Notes: generated from the sequence alone by a model not told the origin. DNA of 64,000 bases from Blasia pusilla (GCA_050084515.1 CM114271.1:5022001-5086000); one strand, 5' to 3'; counted from the first letter of the stretch, positions 47,423 through 58,722 are shown. Made by a program: numbers and translations.

Positions 47423-47630
47423 GTACCTCTCAAAGATGTATCTCGATCTCCTCAAAGATGCCCAACGGATACTTATCGATCTATCCTAAAAGACGTGAGA
47501 ACTACCGTGTGCATGCACATCTCTACACAACATATATTGTTGTTATTGACTATGACCACATACATAGAAGATACCATACTCACTCATGGCATCCAAATAT
47601 CAAGACAATCTTGTACCAAAATATCTCCAA
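47423..47630 (-). repeat. 208-bp direct repeat, unit 2
   Basis: Second copy of 46,600-46,807, here located between methyltransferase and PHD-like sequence, where integrase would be. An 18-bp exact repeat TTGCTTAATTATGGTGTA flanks the region at 47,408-47,425 and 47,899-47,916. Confidence 0.85.
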
Positions 47631-47954
47631 ATTGTGTGGGATGTTACTAATGACCAAGTCCTTGTATGGGATCCGTGAAAATATCACCAGGAAAATACTA
47701 TAACTTTAGTATGCATTCATGCAAGAGTAAAAGTAAAGGATAGTATCATTGTTCAATCCTAGTAGGCAAATTGTGATGATATCACCCAGAAAAATCACGA
47801 AAAGCATCCAAAATAAATTATTGTGTAGATATAATAATCCATCATCCTATTGTACGAGTGGATCCTTATGTTAATGTATCTAGAGAGAGACTTATTAATT
47901 GCTTAATTATGGTGTATCATTTAAATGTGTAAGTGTAGTAAAATTGTTCGCATG

Positions 47955-48040
47955 AGCTGGTGGAGCTATGGTCCTCCTTGCCTTGCGAGTAATCCAAGCC
48001 TCTAAATAGGAGAGTGGGATTGGTTTTACATACGAGAGAG
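47955..48040 (+). repeat. Inverted scrap of the terminal region
   Basis: Read on the plus strand (GAGTAATCCAAGCCTCTAAA, AGGAGAGTGGG) it matches the minus strand of 46,215-46,290, so a terminal-region piece lies in the opposite orientation next to copy 2. Confidence 0.55.
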
Positions 48041-48159
48041 TAAGAGGCTAGTGATTGACATGTGATTCCATAGTTTAGAGCATGATTTCTATCTCCTATA
48101 ACCTACTCTCCCTCCAAGAGGAGATGCAACGGGTTATCACGCAACCTCCTTGTATATTA

Positions 48160-48300
48160 AGTGCTTTCAGTCCAAAGATTAGGAAAATCTAGAATGAGCA
48201 TTTGCTTCAAGCACACGCCTTACCAACAAATCTTCCCACTTATTGTGCCAATCATGGGAGGCCTTCAATGTAACATTGCCTTTGACGTAGCCTATGACAA
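48160..48300 (-). other. Protein-like segment shared with 53,118-53,474
   Basis: One frame reads VTLKASHDWHNKWEDLLVRR then VLEANAH, against VVLKASHDKHVKWDELLFRP then ILEVNSH at 53.2 kb. Similarity at residue level with many synonymous differences suggests a once-coding segment. I do not recognise the family. Confidence 0.5.
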
Positions 48301-49040
48301 GATTCCCAAGATCCTTATCATCTCTCAAAATAACCTAGACCATGTGTAAGCTAAACCACTTCCTTGTCCACCACTTGATTGGACCTAACATGGCCAACCC
48401 TCAATGACCAAATCAACGGTCCCCACCTGATCCAAGTCCCACGCCCCCAACAAGGACATATCCTTCGGCAAGGAATTGTGGTACCCCTACACGACCAACG
48501 TAGATAACAAGTTGGGGAAACGAAGGAATAATTGCACCAGAAGTGATAAACCTAATTAAGGTGCAAAAAATACTTTTGCACACACACTCCTACATGCAAA
48601 AAAAACAAACAACCCATTTTTTATCCCTCTAAAGAGATCCAACACTCGAATATCCATCTCTAAGATGCGCCACATATTTGGTGTGGTATCCAAGGATAAC
48701 ATTATTATGTTGTTTGCTACCTTGGACTCCTCTGACCCATCACGTTCTGGTGCAAATATCTCACTCTACGCCATTGGCACGTGCTCATCGGCTAAGCGTA
48801 TAAGCTCCTCACTCAAGCCCCACAAAGGCAACTCATTTCCACGGAATGATGCTGCTATCATAATACTCCTCTCCATAAGGGTGTAAATCATGGGTGTGTC
48901 TTCTACATAGGCATGCCCCTCAATCAAATCCTCAAGTCAAGTGATGGTGTTATCAAATGTTGGTAGAGTCGCCATCTCTCCTAGTACTCGTTCATTCATT
49001 CCACTCATCAATCAAGCGGGTAACAAGCTAAGTCGCTCAT
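48301..49040 (-). pseudogene. Cytosine-5 DNA methyltransferase remnant (copy 2)
   Basis: Collinear with copy 1. GLSEELIRLADEHVPMA (~48,800) and FAPERDGSEESK precede RVLDLFRGI (48,625-48,655), motif I with the Asp-Leu-Phe and Gly-Ile kept. HVVQLFLRFPNLL-like sequence, DMSLLGAWDLDQVG and TVDLVIEGWPC (~48,384-48,420) reach the catalytic Pro-Cys of motif IV, with the following Gln replaced by TAG. WSRLF, stop, EMIRILGI ends the match at ~48,310. The C-terminal half is gone. Pro-Cys survives here, whereas copy 1 kept the downstream half. Confidence 0.75.
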
Positions 49041-49044
49041 CACA

Positions 49045-49400
49045 TCACTTCCATCTTGGTCTACATGACGCTGACTCCACCTTATAATCCAGGGAAAATC
49101 CCATTGGGTACAACACTATTCCTCCAACCAAGATGTGGTAGGACTCGACATCGATCACAAATGCCTTGGTTGGCACCACGGACTCACCTAATAGATGTCT
49201 TGGTTGAATCCTCACCATGACCTCATGTCGAGTGATAAAATTCATCATGCTCACTCCAACCAATGATGTTTGTATCCTTAATAGGAAACGCTCCACATCG
49301 GCCCTCGTGCCTAATCCCCTTTCCCAACATCAGGGGTTGCGCTCCCAAATCCAACAAGACGTGCTATGGACTAGAGACTCTACCTCCTTGACTCACCAAA
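49045..49400 (-). pseudogene. Aspartic protease domain of copy 2
   Basis: LLDLGAQPLMLGK at ~49,360-49,325, then after a frameshift FLLRIQTSLVGVSMMNFITR (with HEVMVRIQPRH next), and ESYHILVGGIVLYPMGFSLD. It has the same order and the same Asp-Leu-Gly as copy 1. Confidence 0.7.
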
Positions 49401-50435
49401 TAGAAGACCTCTTCCCTTGTTATCTAGCAAAACAACACATGGAGAAACCATGGCACTCTCTATCGTGGGTCTTGCGGGCATCTCCGCCATCCTAGCAGTC
49501 GCAACTTACCATGAATTTGAGTTGGACGGTTTGAGCAAACGCTCCAAAGTCAGGTCCACCAAGGCTCAAGCATATGCTTCAAAGGAACCTCCTCTATAAC
49601 CATCTTTGAATATGATGCAAAATCCCATCTCCATGCTCATATAGTGTAGCGGCTAGCCAAAAATCCTGGTACACATACCTCCCAATGTCGTTGAAAACCA
49701 TGGAATGTGGTACATAGCAGTGGCCACCCCCAACAACGTACATGGCTTATGCTTCACCTAAACATCAGCAATAGGAGTCATCGCATTTTCTTTTCCTATC
49801 GCCCATTATTCTTGCACACCACCAACATCCATTGAGAACTTTTATTATGAACCATCGATGGAGTCCTCATCACAAAGTAAACGAATAGGGAAGTCTGGTT
49901 TGTTTCTAGGCCTCCCCCTTCTATGGATCCAACTCTATTGCTACTCCATTTGTAACAACAAAAATTGCCTCGATTTGTACAACCTCACACATCCAACCTG
50001 AATCCTCCATATCTCTAGTTGTTCCATATGATGTTGATGCCATTGATCCAGCATCAGATAACCTCAATGTCATTGCGGTAATCTACTACTGCAAATGCTC
50101 TATCAAAGCAACCATCCTAGCCTCATGCCTAGAGTCTTCCTCATCTCGTCTAGGTGGCGGACCTCTACCTCCTCCCCACGATATCCAACTCCTCGTCACC
50201 CTACGCAACCACTTGATGCACAACCTTTGGGCCCACATGCACTACCAACTTGCGCTAGTACCCTCTTCGGCCTTCAATCCATATGTAACTCAAGGTGTAA
50301 GCTTGCACACCTAGCGTGCGTATGACCATACCGCTGAAAATGGTCACTCAAGTACATCCCAAGTGTACGCCTATGTACTCTTTCAGGTCAAGGCACACAT
50401 CCACTACCCTCACGGGTTGAGAATGGACTCCATCA
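49401..50435 (-). pseudogene. gag/linker region of copy 2 with zinc knuckle
   Basis: The knuckle at 50,309-50,350 reads SDHFQRYGHTHARCASLHLE, with the first Cys changed to Ser and the GH and last Cys kept. The rest up to the protease shows only broken frames. Confidence 0.5.
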
Positions 50436-50440
50436 CATAC

Positions 50441-50960
50441 CACTAGTACAAAAACCCCTCTGGATGACTTAGAAAAATGACTAGATGTTACTCAAACCGG
50501 GCCTCTGTGACTAAGCAATTACTTAACCAGACTCTAGTAATAGAAATTTCTCCTAGTCGTATAAGTTGTTACTAAAATCGAGGGTAGTCATATCTGAGTC
50601 TCTTTTTTGTTACTCAACATAGTCACTAAATATAACTTCACCTAGTCATTTTGTATGACTAGGTTAAGTCATAAGAAATGACTTGTCTAATCAAAAAGAA
50701 TGACTAGAAAAGTAATAAAGAATGACGAGGAGTCATAAGGATTGACTAGACGCTTCATTAAGAATGACTAGATTAATTAAGAATTGACTAGACAAGTCAT
50801 TAATAATGACTACTCAAAGTAATAAATAATGACTTCATGCGTCATAAGAGAATGACTAAGTCATTAAAATGACTTGTCCATGTCATTTACAATCCTATTC
50901 ATTGACAATATCCAAATAACAACTATACCAGTCATTATGTATAACAGATTGCTTTATTGC
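50441..50960 (+). mobile_element. CACTA (En/Spm-like) transposon end with subterminal repeats
   Basis: CACTAGTACAAAAACCCC starts at 50,441. The next ~450 bp are packed with some twenty copies of a short unit in both orientations (TGACTAG, AGTCATT and variants such as AATGACTAGA). Dense short repeats inside a CACTA terminus are the typical arrangement of En/Spm ends, where transposase binds. The opposite end was not found. Confidence 0.65.
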
Positions 50961-52383
50961 TGACATAAATATGTACATGAAATTGGCATTTTAGTCCATT
51001 TTGTATCCATGAATATGAATTACTCCTTCCTACCTATCCTCCCTACACCTATCACTACTTCTCTTACATCCATGCAATGGAGATGCGATATGTATTTGTT
51101 GTACAGTCCTAATGCTACCAACATCGTATGAAAACATACAAGCACATTATTCATGTACCAACCCATCAATTTTGTAGCATCAGATCATATCAGTTTTTCA
51201 TAGTAAAAAATCCTTATCTATTGAAAGATACAACTAGCAAATTTTTCTTACATCCAATTGTGGGCATAAGTCCAAAGCTACAAAATATATCCATACACCC
51301 TGAAATGGAATATTTTCTTATGTCAGAAGAATGCCTAGTGAATTATAGTGAAAGATGATCATCAATGGAAGAACACAATATCTACTTCTCATTGCAAACT
51401 CCCCCTTCTCATATTCTCAAAATTGAGATATGAAAATCCAAGTACATCTCTATTGTCACACTGAAAACTGAAACACAAACATCAAATTCCTCTACTTATG
51501 AGTACAAAAATTACAAGTATATGGAGATTGCCACACTGAAGAGGGATGTCAAAGGGAAGGTTTACTCAAAAATTCCACACACAAAGCGAAGATGCCCCTA
51601 TTTTTGAGAAGGCATAACAAGATGAGATGGCTATAACACCACACTATCAATGGCATCTCCAACATAAATCTGCGGTGGATCGTCAGCCATATTTGGAAAT
51701 GGAAATACATATTTCTTCTTGCATACCTCTCTCTAATGGAGAATAGAATGCCCATCTAGAATGTCACGTCCATGGAAAGTCGAACAACCATCATGCAAGG
51801 TGCCATAACCTACAACCACAGAGGGGTTCGCACGTGATATCAACTGCTGCAACGGATGCACAATAGATTTCAACATCGGCCTTGACAGTTGAATCGACCG
51901 GGAAAGCCCTAAAAAATGCCTCCAAAGTTTATCCATTATCAAAGCTCCACTTGAAATCTGCACCCACTGAGATCTGAATAAAATTTCCTTCTCCCAAATT
52001 GAAAATTTTCCTTCTCTTGCCTCTCTTCTCTCTTCAAACACCAAGAATTTCAAGTGATGTTCTCCTCCCGTTGTGATATCATATGGAAAACTACTAAACA
52101 AGCATAACTTGTGGGAAACGGCTCTCACACACACACACCACCATGGAGAATGAAATTTGCAATGAGATAATGATTGGAGGCTGGTCCTCTTCTCAATTAT
52201 ATAGGGTATGTACAAGCAACCCTAACCCTATCCTTAACCATAGTCTCGAGTTAGCCTAACTGTGATTAACTAACCCTAGTTAAGATAATCGTGCTTAACT
52301 GACTAACCAAGATTAAGCTTCCCTACGTCGTGTGAGTGCCAAATATAGCAGTTCAGGTGTCTCATGAGCCTGATTGTAACTCA
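50961..52383. other. Unassigned stretch, possibly interior of the CACTA element
   Basis: A 160-codon frame (52,215-51,733, minus) and another (51,755-51,549, minus) show no domain that I recognise; the 160-codon frame has segments such as WRHFLGLSRSIQLSRPMLK. They may be transposon-derived but there is no diagnostic motif. Confidence 0.35.
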
Positions 52384-52512
52384 ATCTTCAATAGGGGGGA
52401 TGAGAAAAAGGGGGAGATGGGATCCATATGGACTAGTCTTTCCATAGAATATAGGTAACTCCATAGGCATAGACATGTCCACAGACACAGACTTTGTCCA
52501 TATACAATCTTG
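52384..52512 (+). mobile_element. hAT-like MITE, left part lost
   Basis: The right half of the family: a block matching the 14.8 kb copy (AGGGCTCCCATTGAAAAGCC region) in altered form, then ATAGACATGTCCACAGACAC and the terminus ATACAATCTTG, a mutated TGCAACCTTG. Confidence 0.6.
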
Positions 52513-52690
52513 ATTATTACCAAATCCTACTACTTTGCCATCCTTACATATCACATGTGCACCCTTGCTTTCAACTCCCATCTATTATACCCTTATCCCT
52601 CCTCTTCTACTTCCTCCTCCTTCCCCAACCTACTTACCCCCTCATTGTCATCCATCATTATCACAAGCATCTCCCACATCCTCTCCTTGT

Positions 52691-53100
52691 AACCCTTCTA
52701 CTTCTACATTTGTGCCAAAGGTTTATTACATACCATATGGTAAGGAGTTTGCTCCTAATGCATGGGATCAAAATAAATCAATGGTCTTGTCAATCTAAGT
52801 ATGGGCCTTCAATCCCTAACCTAATGCCACCTCCTATTGAGCTCCCCACAACAACTACTTGGGCCTAGTTAAGCCAATGTGATCTCCTTTGTGCTTTCTT
52901 TCTTGCTCTTCCTCATCCTAAACCCTTCTACTTCTACATGTGTGCCAAATGTTCATTGCATACCATGTAGTAAGAAGTTTACTCCTAATGGGATCAAAAG
53001 ATATCAATGGTATTGTTGATCCATGCACGGGGCTTCAATCCCTAACTTGATACCAGCACTTATTGTGCTTCTCACAACAAGTGTTTGGACTTGGTCCATT
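52691..53100 (+). repeat. Imperfect tandem duplication, period 230 bp
   Basis: 52,691-52,870 (AACCCTTCTACTTCTACATT...) and 52,921-53,100 (AACCCTTCTACTTCTACATG...) align throughout, e.g. GCCAAAGGTTTATTACATAC against GCCAAATGTTCATTGCATAC and CTTCAATCCCTAACCT against CTTCAATCCCTAACTT. No protein was recognised. Confidence 0.75.
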
Positions 53101-53117
53101 GCAAAAAAATTTGGGTT

Positions 53118-53474
53118 TTAGTACTCCCTCCAAGGGTCATTGTAAACCCTCCAGGCGGATTCGGCGCTTTTTGTTTGGGGATTGGAAGAATCTTCAAAAT
53201 GACTATTTACTTCAAGTATAGGCCTAAACAATAACTCATCCCACTTAACATGCTTATCATGGGAGGCCTTCAATACAACAAAGCCTTCAACAAAGTTTAC
53301 TTTTGAGGCAAGTTGGTGAGTTTTCACGTGTGGCTTGAGCATTAGGTCTTCTCTCTCTAAGGCTTCTAAGTGCAGACACAAGGGCACTCTTAGAAGCTCT
53401 TCACCTCCTTCAAGCCATGATGCATTATCTTTTGTGGGAGATTGTACAATATGTTTTGACTTGGAGGTTTTCAC
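53118..53474 (-). other. 118-codon open frame, unrecognised, shared with 48,160-48,300
   Basis: The frame contains LLRVPLCLHLEALEREDLML, HQLASKVNFVEGFVVLKASH, DKHVKWDELLFRPILEVNSH and NPQTKSAESAWRVYNDPWRE. It is uninterrupted, of mixed composition and has a protein-level relative in copy 2 of the gypsy element, so it may be part of an unidentified mobile element or a captured gene fragment. No known domain was seen. Confidence 0.45.
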
Positions 53475-53645
53475 AAGGGTTTCTTTCCATACTCATATGT
53501 TATTAATAGGCAAGCTTTTAGGCATGGTTTTGAGCATCTCCACCATTTTTTTATCTGGACACATTGGCAAGATATTTTTTTATCTCTATATAAGTTGTGT
53601 GCACATATTGCCACATGTTGCCTCCCATAGTCTATCTATAGGCTC

Positions 53646-55205
53646 TTGGGTTCTTGTCATTCATTGGCTATGGCTAATCCTCTTTCTAGTATTCGCCTTT
53701 TGTCCATTGGAGAGTTTTTATATTGCTTGGTTGGTCGATCCTTTGTTTGCAATTTCATCCTCATTTTAGCGCCCACTTATTTATTTATTCTCCAATCAAC
53801 TTGGGGCATGCATTTTGGTTATCCCATAGATGGCCCACTCTTTGCTAGTGAACATTTTTTTACTTTTAAAGCATTATCCCAAGTATTTCCATCTTGTCTA
53901 CATCCTTCTATTACTAAGATGCCCACATTATAGGTCCTCTTTTTGAAGTGGTTCCTACTTATACCCATTTTGTAAATCAATTCTCTAACTTAAATCTTAA
54001 AGTCCAACCTAGTAAATGTTCAATATGGTCTCCTTCATGCCTTCCCTCAACATTCATCCTGTTTACTCGTGATCTTCCCATTTATATTGAAGGGGTTTGA
54101 GTTCATGGGATTCCAATTGGCTTCATCGATTATGTCTCCAAGTTCTTATATAAGGCCCTTTTGAAAGCTGTAGAATGGGTTCATTTGTTACCTTATCTAG
54201 GGGATCCGTGAGTCGTTTATGGGATTCTCCCCCAATATTTTCTATGATTTTCCTCTTACCTTCTTCTTTCCTACTTCATTTTTCTTATATTAATTGGCCT
54301 CTTTTGACACTTCTAACACGGTAACTTTTTTTCAACTTCTTGGTTAGAATACATTTGAAGGAGATGATGACGTCTTGGCTTCACAATAAGTAATCTTGCA
54401 TATTTCTTTTGGAGGGATGGAGCTTTCCTCCATGGTAGCATATATATTCGCTTCAACAAATTTTATGGGGAATTGGAAGTTGGTAGCATCAATTATGACT
54501 TCAAGGTTTCTCCAAGGAGATGCATCTATCTTGATGGATCATGTTACCTATGTAGAGGAGGGGGATCTTTTCTTCCAGAGCGCTTGAGATGTGCTCAAGC
54601 TCTCTTTCCTCTTGCTACATAAGCAAGTATATCCCCTCTCAATCAATTGATTACGAAAGGGCTTGATTGACATCAAGAGCATATTTGTGAGAATTTGCAC
54701 CAAATAAAATTTTCGAACATTCTCTCTGAGGAATCCTTTGGCACTCATCGATTTTTTCTGCATTCGTATGCAGGTACACAAGCGGGGGCATGGCTTAGTA
54801 GTTATTTCAAATCCTCTTATTCTTCCAATTATTTTGTTCCTCGAAGTATATTCTCAAAAACTATGTTGTTATATCTTGGATTTCTCCATCCTTCTCTGTT
54901 AGGTAATGCAAAGGATATCCATATTCTTTGATGTGCACATAGTGAAGAAATTTAAGAATGAACAACTATATGTAATATTATTAGGGAAGAAATAGCATTG
55001 CTAGCTCGTATTGAAGGGTACATTATTGGCCAACTATAAAAACATGTTCTACTTTCAACTACACAAGCAACCTCTAGTCAGAGAGTTTATATTATTATGT
55101 CTCAAGGTGGATTTTGGATATTGGATGATGTCATGGTTTTTGATCCATCATGTTTTCACTTGGTATATCAAGCGGCACATACTAAAGGTTCGACCGTTAA
55201 AATAG
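53646..55205 (+). pseudogene. R2/NeSL-like LINE reverse transcriptase, divergent decayed copy
   Basis: This aligns block by block with the LINE at 56.4-59.8 kb. SIRLLSIGEFLYCLVGRS corresponds to GIHLISIGEVLLRLVSRT. A deletion follows that removes motif A. GYPIDGPLF matches the RQxDPLGGALF motif B. FPSCLHPS and DAHIIGPLFEVVP stand at motif C, where the Ala-Asp-Asp is lost by an indel. KVQPSKCSIWSPSCLP, GIPIGFIDYVSKFLYKALLK and SFGGMELSSMVAYIFAS match later thumb blocks. Endonuclease sequence was not found. Confidence 0.7.
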
Positions 55206-56399
55206 TAGCAAGAATCAAGGAGTAAAGTTATGTTGTGAGACATGAAATTTATGGATTTATTCCTTTTGTAGATGAAGTATTTAGGCACTTACATGTGCCT
55301 TTTTATACTTTCCTAAAAAATGTGATCACCACTCCCTCGAGAATTATCACATTTCCCCTTCTTGTAATCCTTCTCTTTTTGTAGACACTACATAAAAAGG
55401 TTTGTTTGAGCTTTGATAATATGATAAAATGGATTTCTTCTCCTTCCCTCTTAAGATTAGACATGAAAAAAATATTTTTGAAATCTTCCTTTTTGAAAAC
55501 ACGCCAATTTTTCTCTTCCAATTTATTGCCTCTTTTTTATTTCATTCAATATAGATATTAGATTAAATAAGAAAATTTCATAAGTTATGAAACTATAATT
55601 AAAACATTCACCATGTTAAGAAAAACCCCAAATGCACTTGCAAATGTACATTTCATGTTCTATTCATGGTACAATTAAGAGTTCGGGTAGTTTTTTATGA
55701 CAACTAGTACATTTCCGGTTGATACAAAATTGCACGGTAAATTTCTGAATTTTTCGTAATCCGATCGACTAAACACATACAAGTACAAAGGAAAACCTAC
55801 CTATACCGTCGGTTTTTGGCCGATTATTGAAAAACCAGATTGGAAATTTCTGAATTCTTCCCCGCAGCTCAACATGTAACCCGATTCATACCCAATGGTT
55901 TAGGGACGGGACGGAGGGAGGGCGCAGCGGAGCTCTGAGGGATGGCGGCAGGGATGGAAAGGACTTTGATGGTGGGATGGAGGATGGAGGGGGGTCATGT
56001 GTTATATCAAAACGGAGCTATCGACTTCCTCTACGTTTTGATCCGTAGCGTCAATCTTATAGTGAAGTATTTTTCATTTTATTTTATTTTATAGATTTCA
56101 TTTTCTTAGGGTTTCTCATATAGGTATTCGGGTCCTCTTTGTTGTCTCGTTTCGTTGTCATGCCTTGAATGTTTCCAAGACAACCCATGTTGTTATTCCA
56201 CACCATTTTTTTTTTTCTCTATGTCCTTATCCTGTAGCCACACACGTTTCTCATTCACGTTTGACCCATGTTTTTCTCCCTTATCCCACTCTATTCCCAT
56301 CTCTTTTTTCCATCTATTCTTTTTCCATATCATTAGTATCTCCATACTATCTCTACATTGTTTTGGGAAGGGGTTGGGCCATAGGTCCTAGGTGAAGAT
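55206..56399. other. Unassigned stretch upstream of the 56.4-kb LINE
   Basis: AT-rich to ~55,680, then GC-richer (55,860-56,060). Part may be the LINE's 5' UTR, which cannot be delimited. Confidence 0.4.
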
Positions 56400-56560
56400 G
56401 GTAGATGAGAGTTCATACTAGGGAGAGCATTTCCGTGGACGGGAAGAGAGCCGATTACCATTAGGGCTACTTTGATGGGGGTTGTGGGGCGGATTTTGGC
56501 GGGGTTTGTCTCTCGAGTTTGACGGAGGGGGTCATGTTCTCTTCTTGGTGAGAGGTATCC

Positions 56561-57050
56561 ATGCCTCGACCCGCATCGTCCCCTCGTGTAGGGGCTCGTG
56601 GGTCGTCTAGCCGAGATACGAAATGCCCTTGTTGTCTCGAATTCTTCACTCGTTCAGGAATTCGGAACCATTTAGCCACTAAACATCCTGACTTTGATAG
56701 ATTCGGATGGGTGGTTCCTCTAGTCGATCATGGATGCTCACCGGTGCTTCATGCATCATCGCCCCTCCCGAGGCATGGGAGTGGTTGAGGTCCCATCTTG
56801 GCAGCATCACAGGTCTTTTTGAGACTCGTTTTCCCTGCCCGAGGTTATTTCAAAGGATCCCCCGTGCTATTCGGGATGAGCTTTGCCAGTCTTTCCTCCT
56901 TCCCTTATCTAGGATTGCACTTGATCCTATGGATGAGCTCTCGTGGTATCTACTACTTCTCCTTCCACAATGGTGTCTTTGCTATATCCGAGGAGGGAAG
57001 GTTGGCCATAGAGAGGTTGTGGCCGGATTGCGGCGCTTTCGAAGAGGTGA
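56561..57050 (+). pseudogene. LINE N-terminal region with C2H2 zinc finger
   Basis: CPCCLEFFTRSGIRNHLATK, followed by HP, gives C-x2-C-x11-H-x4-H near residue 22. A C2H2 finger ahead of RT is typical of R2- and NeSL-type LINEs and binds target DNA there. After a shift near 56,750 the frame continues AWEWLRSHLGSITGLFETRF and DELSWYLLLLLPQWCLC. These segments lack named motifs but appear to continue into the RT region. Confidence 0.65.
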
Positions 57051-58722
57051 TTGGGAGTCTCTGCGAGCGAGTTCGTGGCATATGCCAGAGGTAGCATTCC
57101 ACGTGTTTTCCCAGCGGAAGATCTTGTAGTTGCTAGATTGCGACGATGTAGGAGACTTGGGCGAGCCAGGGAGTACTCGCGAGTGGCTCGGGCGCTCCGC
57201 CCTATGGATATGGCTCCTCCTTCCGCTGTTACCATCTACGCCCTCTGGAGGCTACACCCTTGTCCAATGGTTGACATCCCTGCATTTGTACGTGACTTCC
57301 ATCATGACACGACCTTATGCCTAGACCCGTCCCTCTTTGCACGGGCACTCGGGCGTTCCCCTAGGATAGCAGCTGGAGGGTTGTCCGGTATGATGTACAA
57401 ACACCTTCGTGATTGCTTTCCCCCCGAGGACTCTGCTAGCGACTTTTCCGAGTTGATTCATGTTGCCTCTCACCTAGCTCAGGGGAGAGTGCCAACAGCA
57501 ATAGCCCAGGTATTGGGGGCGGGGCGACTTTTGGCGTTATCGAAGGAGGGTGGAGGGATCCATTTGATTTCCATAGGGGAGGTGCTCTTACGGTTGGTGA
57601 GTCGCACTATCGCTTTGCAATTCCGTGAGGCTTTCCAGTCACATCTGAGTCCGCACCAATTCGGAGTTGCCACGCCAGCCGGTTGTGAGGATGTAGCCTT
57701 AGGTTTGAGGGCTTGTTTAGATATACATCCCGAGTGGGTGGTTCTCCAAGTTGATGTGGAGAACGCCTTTAACTCAGTGTCTCGGGCAGCTATCTTCACG
57801 GAGCTGAGAGACGCAGGGGGTCCCATAGCGAGTCTGATTCCCTTCGTGCATGCCTTTTATGGGGTCCCCTTGGCTCTCTATTTCACTACAATAGGTTCGA
57901 GGAGGAGGTCACGGTCTTGGAGTCTGCTACCGGGACGCGTCAGAGTGATCCCTTGGGTGGTGCATTGTTTCTTTGGCTCATTATCGAGCGGTTCTTTCTA
58001 TGGTGGAGGCTTTCCCGAGTTGCATTTTCCCTTCGTTGGCAGATGATACTCACATTTTTGGCCCTGGAAACTTGGTTGTTCCTGCATTTCAGCACTTTTC
58101 AACACAGTTGCCACACGTCGGCCTCGCGGTGAAGGTGGGAAAGTGCAAGGCTTGGTCTTCATTAGGCTTGTCAGCGGATATTCATTTACCCGGCGGTTTT
58201 TTGACACCTGTTGGAGGGCTTCGCGTCTTGGGAGTCCCACTCGGGAGCCAGGACTTTGTATCGAGTTTTGTGGCGGCGGCTCTTACCGAGGATCTTCTTC
58301 ATGTCGACGATCTCACGAGGATTGATGACCCTCAAGTAGCTTATGGAATCCTCTCGTCATGTTTTTCCCGTAGACCTGGTTATCTGTGTAGAACCGTGTG
58401 GGCAACTAGCCATATTTCTTCCTTGTATAGATCCTTTGATAGAAAGATTATGCAGGGGTTTGGGGATCTTCTAGGACCCGGCTCATTAGAGTGCCCCGCG
58501 GGGGAGTTAGCTCATAGTCAGGCTTCTTGGCCGATTGCCTTTGGTGGAGTAGGTCTCATAGCGACTGAGTTAGTAGCGTCTTCAGCCTTTTTAGGGAGTT
58601 GGGTCAGTGTAGCACCTCTCCTTTGCTCCCGATTTTTTGTTACGGATAGACCGCTACTTTTACAGACGTTTCCCATGTTGAGGATGGTCTTCTCCCACTC
58701 AATCTTCACTCACAACTTGTAG
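57051..58722 (+). pseudogene. LINE reverse transcriptase (R2/NeSL-like)
   Basis: Frame 57,051-57,905 contains GGLSGMMYKHLRDCFPPEDS, GRLLALSKEGGGIHLISIGE and motif A VLQVDVENAFNSVSR (catalytic Asp). Motif B TGTRQSDPLGGALF (57,930-57,970) lies in a second frame. Motif C PSLADDTHIFG (from ~58,030), with both Asp, lies in a third. Thumb blocks GLRVLGVPLGSQDFVSSFV and SQASWPIAFGGVGLIATELV follow. The family reverse-transcribes its RNA at a nicked target. A one-base change at ~57,967 and an indel at ~57,905 break what is otherwise a full RT. Confidence 0.8.

Larger units (their letters stand above)
46050..50435 (-). mobile_element. Methyltransferase gypsy family, copy 2 (rearranged)
   Basis: On the minus strand from high to low coordinates: gag knuckle, protease, methyltransferase N-terminal half, an unrelated protein-like scrap, terminal-region pieces, PHD-like end, terminal region. 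RT, RNase H and most of integrase are missing, so the copy has lost ~3 kb relative to copy 1 and gained short repeats at the break. It is bounded on the right by a CACTA-type end at 50,441. Confidence 0.75.

Noticed and set aside
48665-48886. Plus-strand 73-codon frame as a gene
   Set aside because: It is the complement of the methyltransferase remnant of copy 2.
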